Part shown: piece after piece, positions 48,008 through 59,606 of the stretch
Numbering within the stretch: position 1 is the first letter of the stretch
Layout of the letters: each line of letters starts with the position of its first letter
Assembly: GCA_003255025.1 (NCBI GenBank)
Contig: QANY01008651.1
Span: 1,267,801-1,331,800, forward strand
DNA from: Datisca glomerata
Taxonomy: Eukaryota > Streptophyta > Magnoliopsida > Cucurbitales > Datiscaceae
Length of the DNA stretch: 64,000 nt
Reading direction: 5' to 3'
The notes under the pieces: model-generated
What the model was told of the DNA's origin: nothing
Database searches by the model: none
Seen by the model: the letters and a program-made list of their open reading frames with translations, nothing else
Made by a program: the position numbers and the translations under genes

Positions 48008-48851
48008 GTGTGTGCGTGTGTGTGTGCGTGCGTGTGTGTGTGTGTGTTTGCAGGGAGCAAAGGGTCTGAGTTAAGTTTTTTGTTGTATTGAATGTCCTAT
48101 TTCTATTTAATGCATTAGCCTTATATAGTCTCCCCAAATAGAATGAGTTGATTAAAATAACAATATGAATGGAGCTACTCCTTATGTCTAGGGATCACAC
48201 TCATTTATGGGGATTACCCTGCTAGGTATGGACCCATTCCCTGTCTCATTTCTCATCTGTCTCGCTCAACCGCCAATCAGTTACAACCACTAGGCGATTT
48301 TTGTGGTTTCGAGCCAATCAATCACATCCACTTGATGGCCTATCAATCTGTCTCATCCAAGTCATTCAGCTTACCTAATCAATCACAACATTTTGCTTGT
48401 TTATTTATGATCCCTTTCATCTGTTCCCGCTTTCCTTCTTTTTCCGTTCTTGCACAGTTTGGGGAGTGTCTTCCCCATTCCAGAGGCGCGGGTCCCCTGT
48501 CAGCTTTTTCCCGTTAACTGGTCTGTTTTTTCCATTCTGATGAGGTTTCTCGCTTTTGTGCTCTTTAACGTTTCTCGAGTTCTTTCCCGTTTAGAGTTCA
48601 TTTCTATTTAGAGCTCCATCCTATTTAGAGTTCCTTCCCGTTTAGAGCTCCTTCTCGTTTATAGCTCATTTCCGTTTAGAACTCATTCTTGTTTAGAACT
48701 CCTTCATGTTTAGAGTTTATTCCTCATGATTTGTTTGTGTTACTTCTGTTTTTTCGTCTAATCCTCAATCTTGTCATATTCATGGTTCACGCGTCCCCTC
48801 AGGATTCATTTTTTTTTGTATACATGTCTTTGGTGATTTTTCCTCCGTTCA
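47939..48851 (-). repeat. LTR, right copy (5' LTR of the Tat-like element)
   Basis: It starts TGAGAGAGG and ends near CCTCCGTTCA. It contains a long GA then GT microsatellite (47,947-48,050), which the left copy lacks, and a GTTTAGAGCTC-type minisatellite (48,587-48,722). I could not find a clear TGG primer binding site just inside it. Confidence 0.82.
47947..48050. repeat. (GA)n(GT)n microsatellite inside the LTR
   Basis: A GAGAGAG run is followed by about 70 bp of GT repeats with scattered GC steps. It explains much of the length difference between the two LTRs. Confidence 0.95.
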
Positions 48852-51775
48852 GTCATTCCGTAATAAATTTTAAAAAAATTGTGAAAACAAGAATACTATT
48901 TTGTTTTCAGAAAAATTTTAATATGAAAAGAAGTTTAGCTATAACTAATACCTGAGGTTACTTCTAACAAAATTGGGAAAATGTTGGGGAATTGTTTTAG
49001 AAAAAGATACACCAAATTAAATAAACAAATCGAACATAGCTGATATTTGGTGGTTAAAATTCTGAGAAAAGTGTTTCAAGTGTTTTTACAGGAGAAATTT
49101 TATGTAATATTATGATACTAATCATTATAAAAATTGTCAGTACATAATAATCACACTGCATGTAAATGTAGACTAATAAAAGAAAAGTATTTTCATATAT
49201 GACATGATTGCATGCACACTGCACATTGTGGAGTCAAGATACATTATCGAATCAAGGTAATATCGATTACTATAACTAGTAACGTTACTAATCTATTAAG
49301 TGATAGAAGCAGAATGTACTATGTAATTTACACTTTCGGGACATTCAATAAATTCTCACAAACGCGTCAGCTACAGGAGTATAACAGTTACATCTCTCTC
49401 GGTCCATGCTTTTACATTTGGTTGCACTGCCTGAGTTTCAGGCTACCAGTCAAATGGGTTTAGCATTGACCTGTCTTAATAATAATAAAAAGAAACCTTT
49501 TAAGTGGGCATAAACGGCACATGAAGCACATACATTTTCTCCCATGTGGTTGTCTACCAAGAAGATATTACTATTTCTTTCTAGTACTATAAATATTAAA
49601 AATATATAAAATTATTCTTACACTCTCTATAATTTATTTAAATGACATGAACAACATTCTAATTTAAAAATGATATATCCTCCATGTTAGGTTTCATTCA
49701 AAAATAAATTTAAAACCGTTAAATTTCAAACTAACACCGTTTTAATAATGTGTAATACTAAAATAACCGATTCCCAATTCTAAAAACTTTGAAACTAATT
49801 TATTTTAATTTTCAAATAAAAATTCACCTAAAACCTAAAAAAATCTTGTTTGGGTTTAGAAAAATGGTTGGATCGGATTTGTTATAGTGATAGAGCATTA
49901 TCTTTTTCGCGCCTATACTAACAAATGCTTAACAAAATGAACTTATTTTACATTTGTCAAACTAGATGAGTGTTTGTGTCATTTACGCAAACTACAAGTG
50001 ACGCTAGAGAAATTTTCTTAAGGAAATTACATAAAACCACACAATATTGATCATCAAATTGTTAATACATATGCTTTCATATATTATCAGTTTGTAACAA
50101 CGATATTAAATAACATAAAACTGTTCTTTTTTTTGTCAAAATTACATTATAAATTCTAAGAAGAATGAGAGAATATATTTCAAACTCACGACCTCTAAAA
50201 TATAGATGCAGGAACTCGTAAACTTAACTTATCATATAAAATTATACATTAACATGACTGAAATGTTAGTTAATGAGTCAAAAGGTTATGAAAGTAAAGG
50301 GTAATAATTTTGTCTTTAAATTTTGAGGGATAGTTGAGGTAATTATGTAAAGAGGCCCACCAAGAGTTTGAATTGTTTACAAAGATGAAGACCAGTTAAT
50401 ATTGGGAAAAAGGCACACACACTTGTTATCATTTTCCATGACCACATTTTTTTAATGGAGTTTATGAGAAGAGACACAAAAGTACTGAAGTTGCTGAAAA
50501 AGCATTAATGGGAAAAAGAAATGGTCTGTTCTGGCTTAATGCACCATAACTTTCAGAAGAACAAAATACTGAAAACCCAGCTCAGTTAAACAAGTCTTGA
50601 CTAGAAAAATGAGGAAAATAGAACAAGTAGTTCTATTTCTTTTTTTTTTTTGGCTTTCACAGAATCCTAGAATAATTGAAATTCATTCTTACTCAACATT
50701 ATTTGATGTCATGCAACTGTAAGGGCTGTTTGTAGTGGTAAATTCTTAGATCAAATACCTAGAAAATGTTGGACAATCATTTGTGGTGGTTTAAAATTGA
50801 GAAATTACGTTAGAAATACCACTCATTGTGACATATACTATATTATGACTCTTTTAAAAAATTAAAGAGATGTAATCTTTTTACTAGGGTGAGAGACTAA
50901 AATGTCTTTGTTTTAGACTCTAGTCTAACATTCCACCCTCAAAATTTACACACGTTAGATTAGAGTCTAACAAAAAAATTTCACTAAAGGTGAGTGTACC
51001 GGTCACTAATTTTATCTCAAAAAATTTAAACTAAAAAGGGTAATTTTATCTTTTTCCATATAAAAAAGGTTGGAGTTCGTTAAAAAAACATGGTGAGGTC
51101 CTAAGTCCTTATTTTCTTTGACAATTTTTTTTAAAAAAATCTTTAAAATCGGAAGGTAAGTTTAGATTCATGAAAATTAAATTTTACTTTCATTTCAGGA
51201 TATTTGAAACCCCTCGAAATTGAGGGTTTAGAGATGCAGCGACTCTCAGCAGTGACAATATATCAAATTGTCCTGTTTTTCCACTAAATTTAAGGGCAAC
51301 TTAAGAAATTTATTACTAACAAATTTATGATATCCATATAATTTATTATAATATACTCAACTATAATCATATATTATAATCTTATATTTTCGAATATCTT
51401 ATTTTCTTACTATCAGATTTTATAAATTTAAAATCAGAAATCATATTACATTACCTGATACTAAACCGCGTCTAAATTCTAAGACTTAATTATTCGCTCA
51501 CCAATATTAAAATGAATAAAAATATCAAATATGAAGCTAATGAGTTTGGATTTTTAGTATTCCAAAATTACTGCAAAATATTTGTGCTTTGCAGACAAAG
51601 TTAAGAGAATGAGATGCGATTCCCACTGACTAGACTTTAACCTTTGCTTAAATAACAAAAAGGAAAGTGAAAATAGAAGAATTAATCAAACAAATAAAAA
51701 CCCAAATGTGATTATATTTCTTGTCTTTGAACTTTAAATTTGAGAATATAATACTAGAGAATCTATGGGGCCTAA
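48852..51775. other. AT-rich intergenic region
   Basis: No gene or recognisable element is supported on either strand. Short open frames, such as the one at 49,212-49,463, have no recognisable motif. Confidence 0.6.
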
Positions 51776-52247
51776 TCACTCTCTCTTCTCTCTTCTCTCT
51801 TCTCTCTTCTCTCTCTAAAACAGCTGCTTATGGGTAAAACTGGGAAATGTAAAACCCAAGCTACCGGGGGTATATTTTAATGTGCTCGTGCCTTGATTTT
51901 CTTGGGTGTCAGAACCCAAAGCCAGCTAGCCAACACCCCCCAACACCTTCTTTTTTAGAGAGAGGAACAGAACATAGAAGAGAAGAGAAGAGAGAGAAAC
52001 ATTGTTTATGTGTTGGAAATGGTGATTGCTTGTTCAAAACAACTTTGGGGGTTTTCTCGGAATGGTTCTTTATCTTTCTTAAGCACTTGAGAATTGAGAA
52101 AGGGAGGGGAGAGAGAAACTTAGAGAGAGAGAGAGAAAACAGAGGAATGAAGTCTATTGTCTAAAATTCACGACACAAGAGGACAACAACCTCAATACAT
52201 ACAAACACAATATTACATCAAACAAACAAACCAAACATTCCTAAAAA
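51776..52247 (+). promoter_or_regulatory. CT/GA-rich leader of the neprosin-family gene
   Basis: A TTCTCTC run (51,779-51,818), a possible TATA (GGTATATTTTAA at 51,868) and GA-rich sequence (51,956-52,145) lie before the ATG at 52,248. CT-rich stretches near the transcription start are common in plant genes. Exact start and any 5' intron are unknown. Confidence 0.45.
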
Positions 52248-54661
52248 ATGGCTTCTTCTACTTCCCAATCCATTTTACCTACTTTTGTTGTCTTCCTTCT
52301 TGTTTCTTCCTCAATTTCCCCTGTTCTTGGCCACTCTTTCCCAGCCAACCAGACATTTCATCCAGCCAAACAGCTTCAGAAGCTAAAGTCAATCAGAAAT
52401 TACCTAAGGAACATCAACAAGCCTTCTGTCAAGACTATTCAGGCATTGATTTTCCCCCTCTCTCTATTTTTATTCTGTTTTCATCATAAAAATAAGAATT
52501 AAAATTAATATCTTTCTTTCAATTTAACAATTTGGGTTTTTTTTTATGCAGAGTCCTGATGGTGATGTCATAGACTGTGTGCTCTCTCATCTGCAACCAG
52601 CTTTTGACCATCCTGAGCTTAAAGGACAAAGACCATTGGTACTGATTTTAAAAAATAATGTACCTTTTAATTTCTCTAAAATAAATTAATTTTGATTCTG
52701 AATTTTGAATAATAATGAGTGTTTCTTAACAGGATCCACCAGAGAGGCCAAAAATAGGCAACGAGTCAAGGGCTGAAGTGAGGGAAAATTATCAGCTATG
52801 GACAGAATCTGGTGAATCATGCCCAGAAGGAACAGTCCCGATAAGAAGAACAACAGCAAAAGATATTCTCAGAGCAAGTTCTGTTCAAAGATTTGGAAGA
52901 AAACCAGTTAGACATGTGAGGAGAGATTCCTCAGGAAATGGTCATGAGGTCAGTAAATAATACTTTTCCTTCATTAAAAAAATTTAGTTTCACGTTTGAG
53001 AACATCATAAATCAATATCAAAATGGAAATTAGTATTTTTATGTCTAAAAGCAGTAAGTAAAAGTGTAAACAAGATAAATAATGGTGACGTTTTTAGAAC
53101 AATTTCAAAAATTCAAAAACATGTTGGTTATAGTATTTAGTATAAGATTTGAATACGTGTTTGATAAACTTGTAATTGAACTGCAGCATGCTGTAGTATT
53201 TGTGAATGGAGAACAATACTATGGAGCAAAGGCAAGCTTAAATGTATGGGCGCCTAAAGTTACTGATCAATATGAATTCAGCTTGTCACAAATATGGGTC
53301 ATCTCTGGTTCATTTGGCAATGATCTTAACACCATTGAAGCTGGATGGCAGGTATGCTCTCACTCTCTATCACTCTCTTTCATTAAATGATCTCATCGAT
53401 CCTTTTGTCTAATGGTTAGAATTAATTCATTTATTTTCTGTTTGTTCAGGTTAGTCCAGAGTTATATGGGGACAACTATCCTAGATTTTTTACATATTGG
53501 ACTGTAAGTAATTTGATCTCTTATCTTTTTCCTTCCATATTTATGAAAAAGAAAACAAAAGAAGTGCTGAAAACTTGGTTTTCTTTTATTTTTCAGACTG
53601 ATGCATACCAAGCAACAGGTTGCTATAATTTACTCTGCTCTGGTTTTGTACAAACAAACAACAAAATTGCTATTGGAGCAGCCATCTCTCCTAGATCTTC
53701 TTACAATGGCAGACAATTTGATATTGGATTAATGGTTTGGAAGGTTAGTTTTTCGTCAATATACAATTTATTATCAGTATCATTGAATGAATAATTAATT
53801 ATTTGAATTCAAATCAATCCAAACTAGGTTTCAATCGAAAAAAAAAGAACAAATATTTTAAGGTGTGTTGGTTGTCACAGTTAAGTTGGCAAGCTTCATC
53901 ACTTTCCTCCTTGACAAAAGCTATGGAAAACAGTGAAATAGCATTAATTGTAAGCTTAAATCAAGGTTTAGAAAATGACTAATTCAAGTAACACCAAGAT
54001 ATACACTAAATTTTAGTTGATTAAACGAAGTGCAAATTATTTATTAATAGTTGACTTGTAAATGATGAAATCATTTTAAATTAATAATTGACATCTTATG
54101 TGATCATCTAAAATTTAAATTATTTAAATCTTATGATTTTGGTTAGTATAGAATCGTTTCATTTCACATTTTTTTCACCATGCATTCAAACCCATTTTAA
54201 CATATTAGCTAAACTAAAATGGGTTTCAATCAAAATTAAAAATTTCTCAAGGAAAGCTGCTCTTTTTTGGTTTTCTTTATTAGGACCCAAAGCATGGGCA
54301 TTGGTGGCTAGAATTTGGTTCAGGTCTACTAGTAGGATACTGGCCAGCATTTCTATTTAGTCACTTGAGGAGCCATGCAAGTATGGTACAATTTGGAGGA
54401 GAGATTGTGAACAGCAGATCATCAGGATTTCACACTTCTACTCAAATGGGAAGTGGTCAATTTGCAGAAGAAGGGTTTGGAAAATCATCTTATTTCAGAA
54501 ATTTACAAGTGGTTGATTGGGATAACAACTTGCTTCCTTTAACAAATCTACATGTTTTGGCTGACCATCCTGATTGTTATGATATTAGACAAGGCAAAAG
54601 TAATGCTTGGGGTACTTACTTTTATTATGGAGGTCCAGGCAGGAATGTAAAATGCCCTTGA
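52248..54661 (+). CDS. Secreted neprosin-domain protein, seven exons
   Basis: Exons: 52,248-52,442; 52,552-52,638; 52,733-52,948; 53,187-53,351; 53,450-53,503; 53,597-53,743; 54,284-54,661. All junctions are phase 0, giving 413 codons plus stop, a normal family length. Residues 1-28 form a signal peptide (MASSTSQSILPTFVVFLLVS then SSISPVLG). Residues ~40-165 are the neprosin activation peptide (DUF4409), with KTIQSPDGDVIDCVLSHLQP. Residues ~180-413 are the neprosin domain (DUF239), with GAKASLNVWAP, IEAGWQVSPELYGDNYPRFF and HWWLEFGSG. Nepenthes neprosin is a glutamic peptidase using two Glu residues 109 apart; here Glu217 (IEAGW) and Glu328 (FGGEI) are 111 apart, suggesting the active site is kept. 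Secretion to the cell wall or apoplast is inferred. The first intron starts with GC (CAG/GCATTG); other introns are GT-AG. Confidence 0.92.
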
Positions 54662-55833
54662 TTATATAATATATATTTATTTGAAACTTATAATTGCATA
54701 GGATATAGAAAATAACCTTTTTTCCCTCTTCTTTTTCTTGGTAGGCCTGGTAGCATGTTTGGGGTGTTCCCTCTTTTTTGCTTTTTGCTTTTTTTTTTCT
54801 CTATTTTCTAGCAAATATATTTCTCTTTTGTATTTTCCATAAATTTTGGACTATGTATAATTGGAAAAAATTCAAAGTATTCATTAACATTGGTGTTCTT
54901 CTCTTTTATTAGAAAAAAAATCCTTTCTTTAATGGACATGGTTCATCAGATGATGTTAGTCCAATCTCAACCATGAAATGGCACAAAAAAATTATATTCG
55001 TCGAACAATTTAGGTTTTTGTTCTCTGAATAGATAAAGTTGATTAAAAATGAAATCAATTGTTAAGCTAAAATCTATCTAGTAACCACCCTAAAAATGTG
55101 AGAATCCTAATCTACTTAAAACAACCCTAAAAATGTGAGAATCCTAATCTACTTAAAACAACCCTAAAAACTACCTTGAAAGCTCTACCAAACCTTGCAT
55201 TGAGTACTGATAATTAGACAACCCTATGCCATATTAATTGAATAGGTCCTTATTTAATTCAGAGAAAGCACATTGCAAAATATAATTTAAACTTTATATC
55301 TTGCACACCCATCAGGCCTTACTTTTATGGATTTGCATGTGGGGAGCAACAAAGAAGCCAACTTTAATTGAACATAATATTATAAGAATTTCAAAAGAAC
55401 TCTCCAACCATACTATATTATCATACTCAAACTTCCACAAAATGAATTAAATTTAAGCATCTCAGTAAACATAATGACAATTTAACAAAAAAATGATAAA
55501 TAAAGTGTAGTCAAATTCATTGTTCAACACTTGTTAATTGCAACCTTCAATTTTCTATCCTCAGCTTGTGGTTTCCAACATGATTTTGAGTTTAGCAATT
55601 GATTAAATAAAATATTAGTATTATTTATGCTAAAACATTTGTCTTTTTCCTTGTGGGCACGAAGTCCACACTATCTTCTTCAGCCAGATGTTGTTCTCTC
55701 TATGAAGTCAATCTAATTATATCTTAATTCATGTCAGTACTAACTATACATTAAAGGTCAAAACACAAGTATTTTGCATGTTTCGAAACTACACCCCTTG
55801 CATGATTAGTTTATTGGTAAATTTAGTTTATGT
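54662..55833. other. 3' flank of the neprosin gene and intergenic sequence
   Basis: The first ~250 bp is T-rich and likely 3' UTR. A 37-bp tandem duplication with CCCTAAAAATGTGAGAATCC lies at 55,087-55,172 (two full copies and a partial third). No other gene is seen. Confidence 0.6.
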
Positions 55834-56232
55834 TAGGGGTGTTTAAAAGTGTACCGAACCGATCTAGTCGAATCGAAAATGATCAGTTTGGTCAGTTGGT
55901 TATATGTGTTCGGTTTGGTTCGAAAAAATGGTCAAACTGAAATTTTGGTTCGGTTCGGGTTTTTAGTGATTTTCGAACCAAACCGAAACTTTGATTTTAT
56001 ATTATTTTTTATTCTATATATATAATTTCATATAAAATTGGACCAAACCGAACCGAAACTTTGATTTACATTATTATTTTTTTAATAATATCATTAAAAA
56101 TTATTTTTAATTTAATAATACCGAATCGAAGAACTGAACCGAACCAAAACTCACGGTTCGGCTCAGTTTGATGCTTTTTATATGATCGATTTGATTACAT
56201 TTTATTGCCGAGTCGAACCGTGAACACCTCTA
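55834..56232. mobile_element. hAT-like MITE, ~0.4 kb
   Basis: The ends TAGGGGTGTTTAAAAGTG and, on the other strand, TAGAGGTGTTCACGGTTC form terminal inverted repeats. The 8-bp flanks GTTTATGT and ATTTATGC match at six of eight positions, fitting an aged hAT target duplication. The interior repeats GGTTCGGTT/AACCGAACC words. No coding capacity. This style of small element is widespread in plants. Confidence 0.65.
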
Positions 56233-57547
56233 ATTTATGCACATAAAAAAGTTAATAATTACTGCATCTTGTGAAATAAAATCCACTAGTTTTAAAAGCA
56301 TTTCAATTACGAAAGAACACGTTTCTTTCACTTTCACAATTAATTAATAAAAAATCACTTGAAATGTTCTTGAATTATTAATTACAAATTTAATATCGAG
56401 AGCTATTAATTACATACTTGATTCAATCAAAACTTAACATATCTTAGGTGTTACTTCAATTTCTATCGAATTCTAATATAAACATCTTAACTCTGGTTGA
56501 TCAACTTTCATCTTTTTACATTTTTTCCGTCTTAGTTTACAAGATTGAAAAAAATGTGACCGAAATTCATGAATTTTAATCTTTTTTATCATTTAAAGTT
56601 TTAGAAGGGTTGAGTTAACTAAGTAGTGTACCTTTCTCTAGAGAAATTTTGAAGGGTTGAGTTAACTAAGTAGTGTACCTTTCTCTAGAGAAATTTTGGA
56701 TGGAGTAAATGGACCAGCTGGAAAAGCATAAAAGAGATGCTTTAATCGGAAAATAAAAAACAGAAAGCAAACTATGAGATAGATTGAGATTCTTTCTGAT
56801 CATTAAAACAGTTTCAAATGGTTCCATTAAGGTCAACTCAGAATATAAATCTAAAAAAGAGATAAAAATTCCGTTTCGTAAGAATCGAATTGCAAAATAT
56901 TGACGGTCCTAGTAAAAAATGGATGATCAAGAACGCTAGCAAAAGATCATGATATTTGTGTACACTATCAATTACATACTTATTCAATCAAAACTTAACA
57001 TATCTTACGTGTAACTTCAATTTATATGGACTTTAATATAAACATCTTAACTCGGTTGGTCAACTTTTATCTTTTGCATAAAAAATCGTGCTTCTAAGTT
57101 GTTTCAAGAATGGTCTGTAATGTTCCCTATATGTTCTGAATGCTATGAAGTAAAATGTATGAACATGGGTAGATTGAATATTATGATTAAAATGTTTTTT
57201 ATTGACAAAAAAATGATGAGTAGAAATTTGACAATATTATGAGAGAACGAATTGTAGAACAAGATTTCCACATTTAGAACGATTCTTTTGAAGATTAAAA
57301 ACATTTTACGTAACTTTGTTTCTCTCATACTTAGAGTGATCATTAATTTTTTTTTTTTTGTATTTTTCTCTTTTTCCTAAAAGATAATGTCTTGTTCATG
57401 ATAGACATTGTAGATGAATCTTTTTTGTCAGAAAAAGACTTTCATTTAAACTGTAATGTTGGCTATAGTTTATAGGCTATCAAAGAAAGGATATAAAAAT
57501 ACACAAAACTCATGTGAAAATGGGTATGTGTAAGTCAATGATCACCA
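56233..57547. other. Intergenic sequence with local duplications
   Basis: A 47-bp perfect tandem duplication starts at 56,604 and 56,651 (word GTTAACTAAGTAGTGTACCT). A ~115-bp diverged direct repeat lies at 56,404-56,516 and 56,965-57,079 (CAATCAAAACTTAACATATC in both). No gene. Confidence 0.75.
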
Positions 57548-58700
57548 TTGAAGATTTCAGCAAATAAGGAACTGCCCCATTGTGGGCTTTGTCATTTTTG
57601 TCCATTTTTTACAACAACTGCCCCAACTTTTGGAGATCGTGAAAAGTTTATCCCACTATTTGATTTTTTCAAAGAGATTGTTTCAGCTGAGGGATTGAGC
57701 AAGATATGCTCTAATGAAAATATTTTATTTGTCCACTTGTTGAAAAATGATTCATCCAATGAAAATTTACCACCGTTTAGGAAATCATCTTTAGAAATTT
57801 TGTCGAACAAATTTCGCCCTAATGCCTATAGCACTATTGAAAATATTATAAGGCTTACTTGGTTTTTGAGTTTTTTTTTCTTTTTTTTTTCATTTGCAAT
57901 ATTTTTTTCTTTTGTCTTTTGTCTTTTGCTTTTCTCCATTTTGAAAGACTTTTCAACTTACGCAACATGTACTTTGAATTTTTTTTTATAAAAATTACCC
58001 CAGTTGGGGGTGATCATTGATTGGGTACCATGAAAGAATTATATTTGTTTAGGCTCAAATGGGCTTGCAATGGATATAAAGTTTGGAGTATCAGAAAGAA
58101 TGTATCTCCATCATTTCTAATCAGATGTAAATTTAATAAAAACATAACCTCGGTTAAAATAATATCTTTATTTTCATCTAATTCAACACTAAGTATGAGA
58201 TTGTCGAAGTTATGAATGAAATTGCTTATTCTTTACTTTTAAAAACATAATTCCTAATTCTGGATTAGAATATTAGGTGAAAGGAAGGAAATCAAAGGAA
58301 ACGAGAGAGATGTAGGAGTATGACATCAATAGATATAAAATTGAAACTGCATTTTTTAACTTAGAAATTAACGAGACTCAAATTGAACAAAACTATAATT
58401 GAACTTGGAAAAGGTAAAGGACACACACAACAAAATAAGAAATAAGTACATGACAAAAGGTTTTTTTAAGATATTGGGAAGAATAAGAAACTTGACATTA
58501 GCTCGTCAATCTTGAAAATCCTTAATAAGCACAATGAACTTGGTTACATCTCAATTGTTAAACTCATGAATAGGGTAGCACGAAAGCATCTGTACTCGGG
58601 ATCAAAACTATCAAAGGCTTCACCATGTCAAATTTAAAATTTGTTTCTTCATCACATAAAGGAATTGTCGTGATTTGACTAAGATTTGATATCTGAGTTT
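57548..58700. other. Unassigned region flanking the gypsy gag remnant
   Basis: An open frame of 147 codons (57,548-57,991, plus) ends in a Phe-rich tail from T-runs, and a 72-codon frame opposes it; neither has a recognised domain. The stretch ACCCCAGTTGGGGGTGATCA at about 57,997-58,016 looks like the G-rich or C-rich tract seen near LTRs. It may be the far end of the gypsy element to the right, with pol deleted. Confidence 0.4.
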
Positions 58701-59367
58701 TCACCCCCTTTTCTTGAAGTTTAGCCAGCCATCTTTAATCAACGCATGAACTCTACTTTTCAACGCCGAGCAATTTTCAGTCAAATGCCCTATTGCTCCA
58801 GCATGATAACCACATCGAGATTTTGGATCATACCATCTAGGACAAGGATGATGAAGAGGATCTAGAGGAACCGATGCCAAGTGACGGTTCTTTATCAATT
58901 GTGGTAAAAGTAATGTGTATGACATTGGAATTGAATCATATAGAACTTGCTTTTTATTTTCCTATGCCCTTGTTGATTCCGATCAGTCTAACGAATATTT
59001 TGCTAGTGCAATTGTAGTTTTTTATTAGGCGTTAACCCATTATGAAAACCAGATTGTTGTGAGTAGTGATCGTAACCCATTTGTGAAATGTTTACTACAT
59101 ACGGTGTCATGGTTCTAGATCCTTCATAATATACTTTGAAAAGCTTGATCCAGAGTTCTTAGCTTGCAACGAGTATCCGTAATTATATGCTAGCACTTCC
59201 TCCTCTTTCTGTTTTAAGGAGGTTTCCATTGGATTTTCTAAAATTCTTCAATTTTTGACTCTATACTCTATTCTTTCACCAATTATCAGAACATATGTGA
59301 AGTTGTTAGAAGCATTTGCAAACCATTCTATCATAATATGGAGTCTTCAATTTATTAATGAATATTG

Positions 59368-59427
59368 CACACACACGCACACACGCACGCACGCGCGCGC
59401 GCGCACACACACACACACGCACACAAT
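59368..59427. repeat. (CA)n(CG)n alternating microsatellite 1
   Basis: CACACACGCAC-type text with a GCGCGCGC core. Alternating pyrimidine-purine sequence of this length is Z-DNA-prone. Confidence 0.95.
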
Positions 59428-59520
59428 GTTGTATAATCATGATAGAAGTTCAAATAACACTAAAATGTAATGTTGTATAATCATCACTTTTTAGAGATTA
59501 TATTGTTTCGTTTATTGATT

Positions 59521-59606
59521 TACACACACACACGCATGCACGCACACACACACGCACGCACGCACGCACGCACGCACGCGCGCGCGCACACACACACACA
59601 CATACA
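59521..59606. repeat. (CA)n(CGCA)n alternating microsatellite 2
   Basis: It contains a GCAC/CGCA tetranucleotide run and a CGCGCGCG core, followed by CACACATACATA and TATATATA (to 59,622). The sequence between the two tracts repeats AATGTTGTATAATCAT, so both arose from one duplicated tract. Confidence 0.95.

Larger units (their letters stand above)
40102..48851 (-). mobile_element. Tat-like Ty3/gypsy retrotransposon with antisense ORF
   Basis: Two LTRs in direct orientation (40,102-40,826 and 47,939-48,851) flank minus-strand relics in the order gag, protease, RT, RNase H, integrase, which is Ty3/gypsy order. Between the integrase end and the downstream LTR lie a tandem-repeat block and an oppositely oriented reading frame, both typical of Tat-lineage elements. 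A polypurine tract sits at 40,827-40,839 (minus strand AATTGGGGGCATA). RT is mostly deleted and integrase is cut after its zinc-binding part. The flanks (ATTAA and GTCAT) do not match, so no target duplication is confirmed. Confidence 0.88.

Noticed and set aside
40097..48856. Target-site duplication of the Tat-like element
   Set aside because: The 5-bp flanks ATTAA and GTCAT do not match at the boundaries I set; the right end may be misplaced or altered.
51880..52164. 94-codon frame upstream of the neprosin gene
   Set aside because: It lies in the GA-rich leader, shows no domain, and overlaps the probable 5' untranslated region.
57548..57991. 147-codon plus-strand protein with a Phe-rich C-terminus
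   Set aside because: The tail comes from T-runs, no domain is recognisable, and the place fits a retrotransposon flank. Kept only as an unassigned region.
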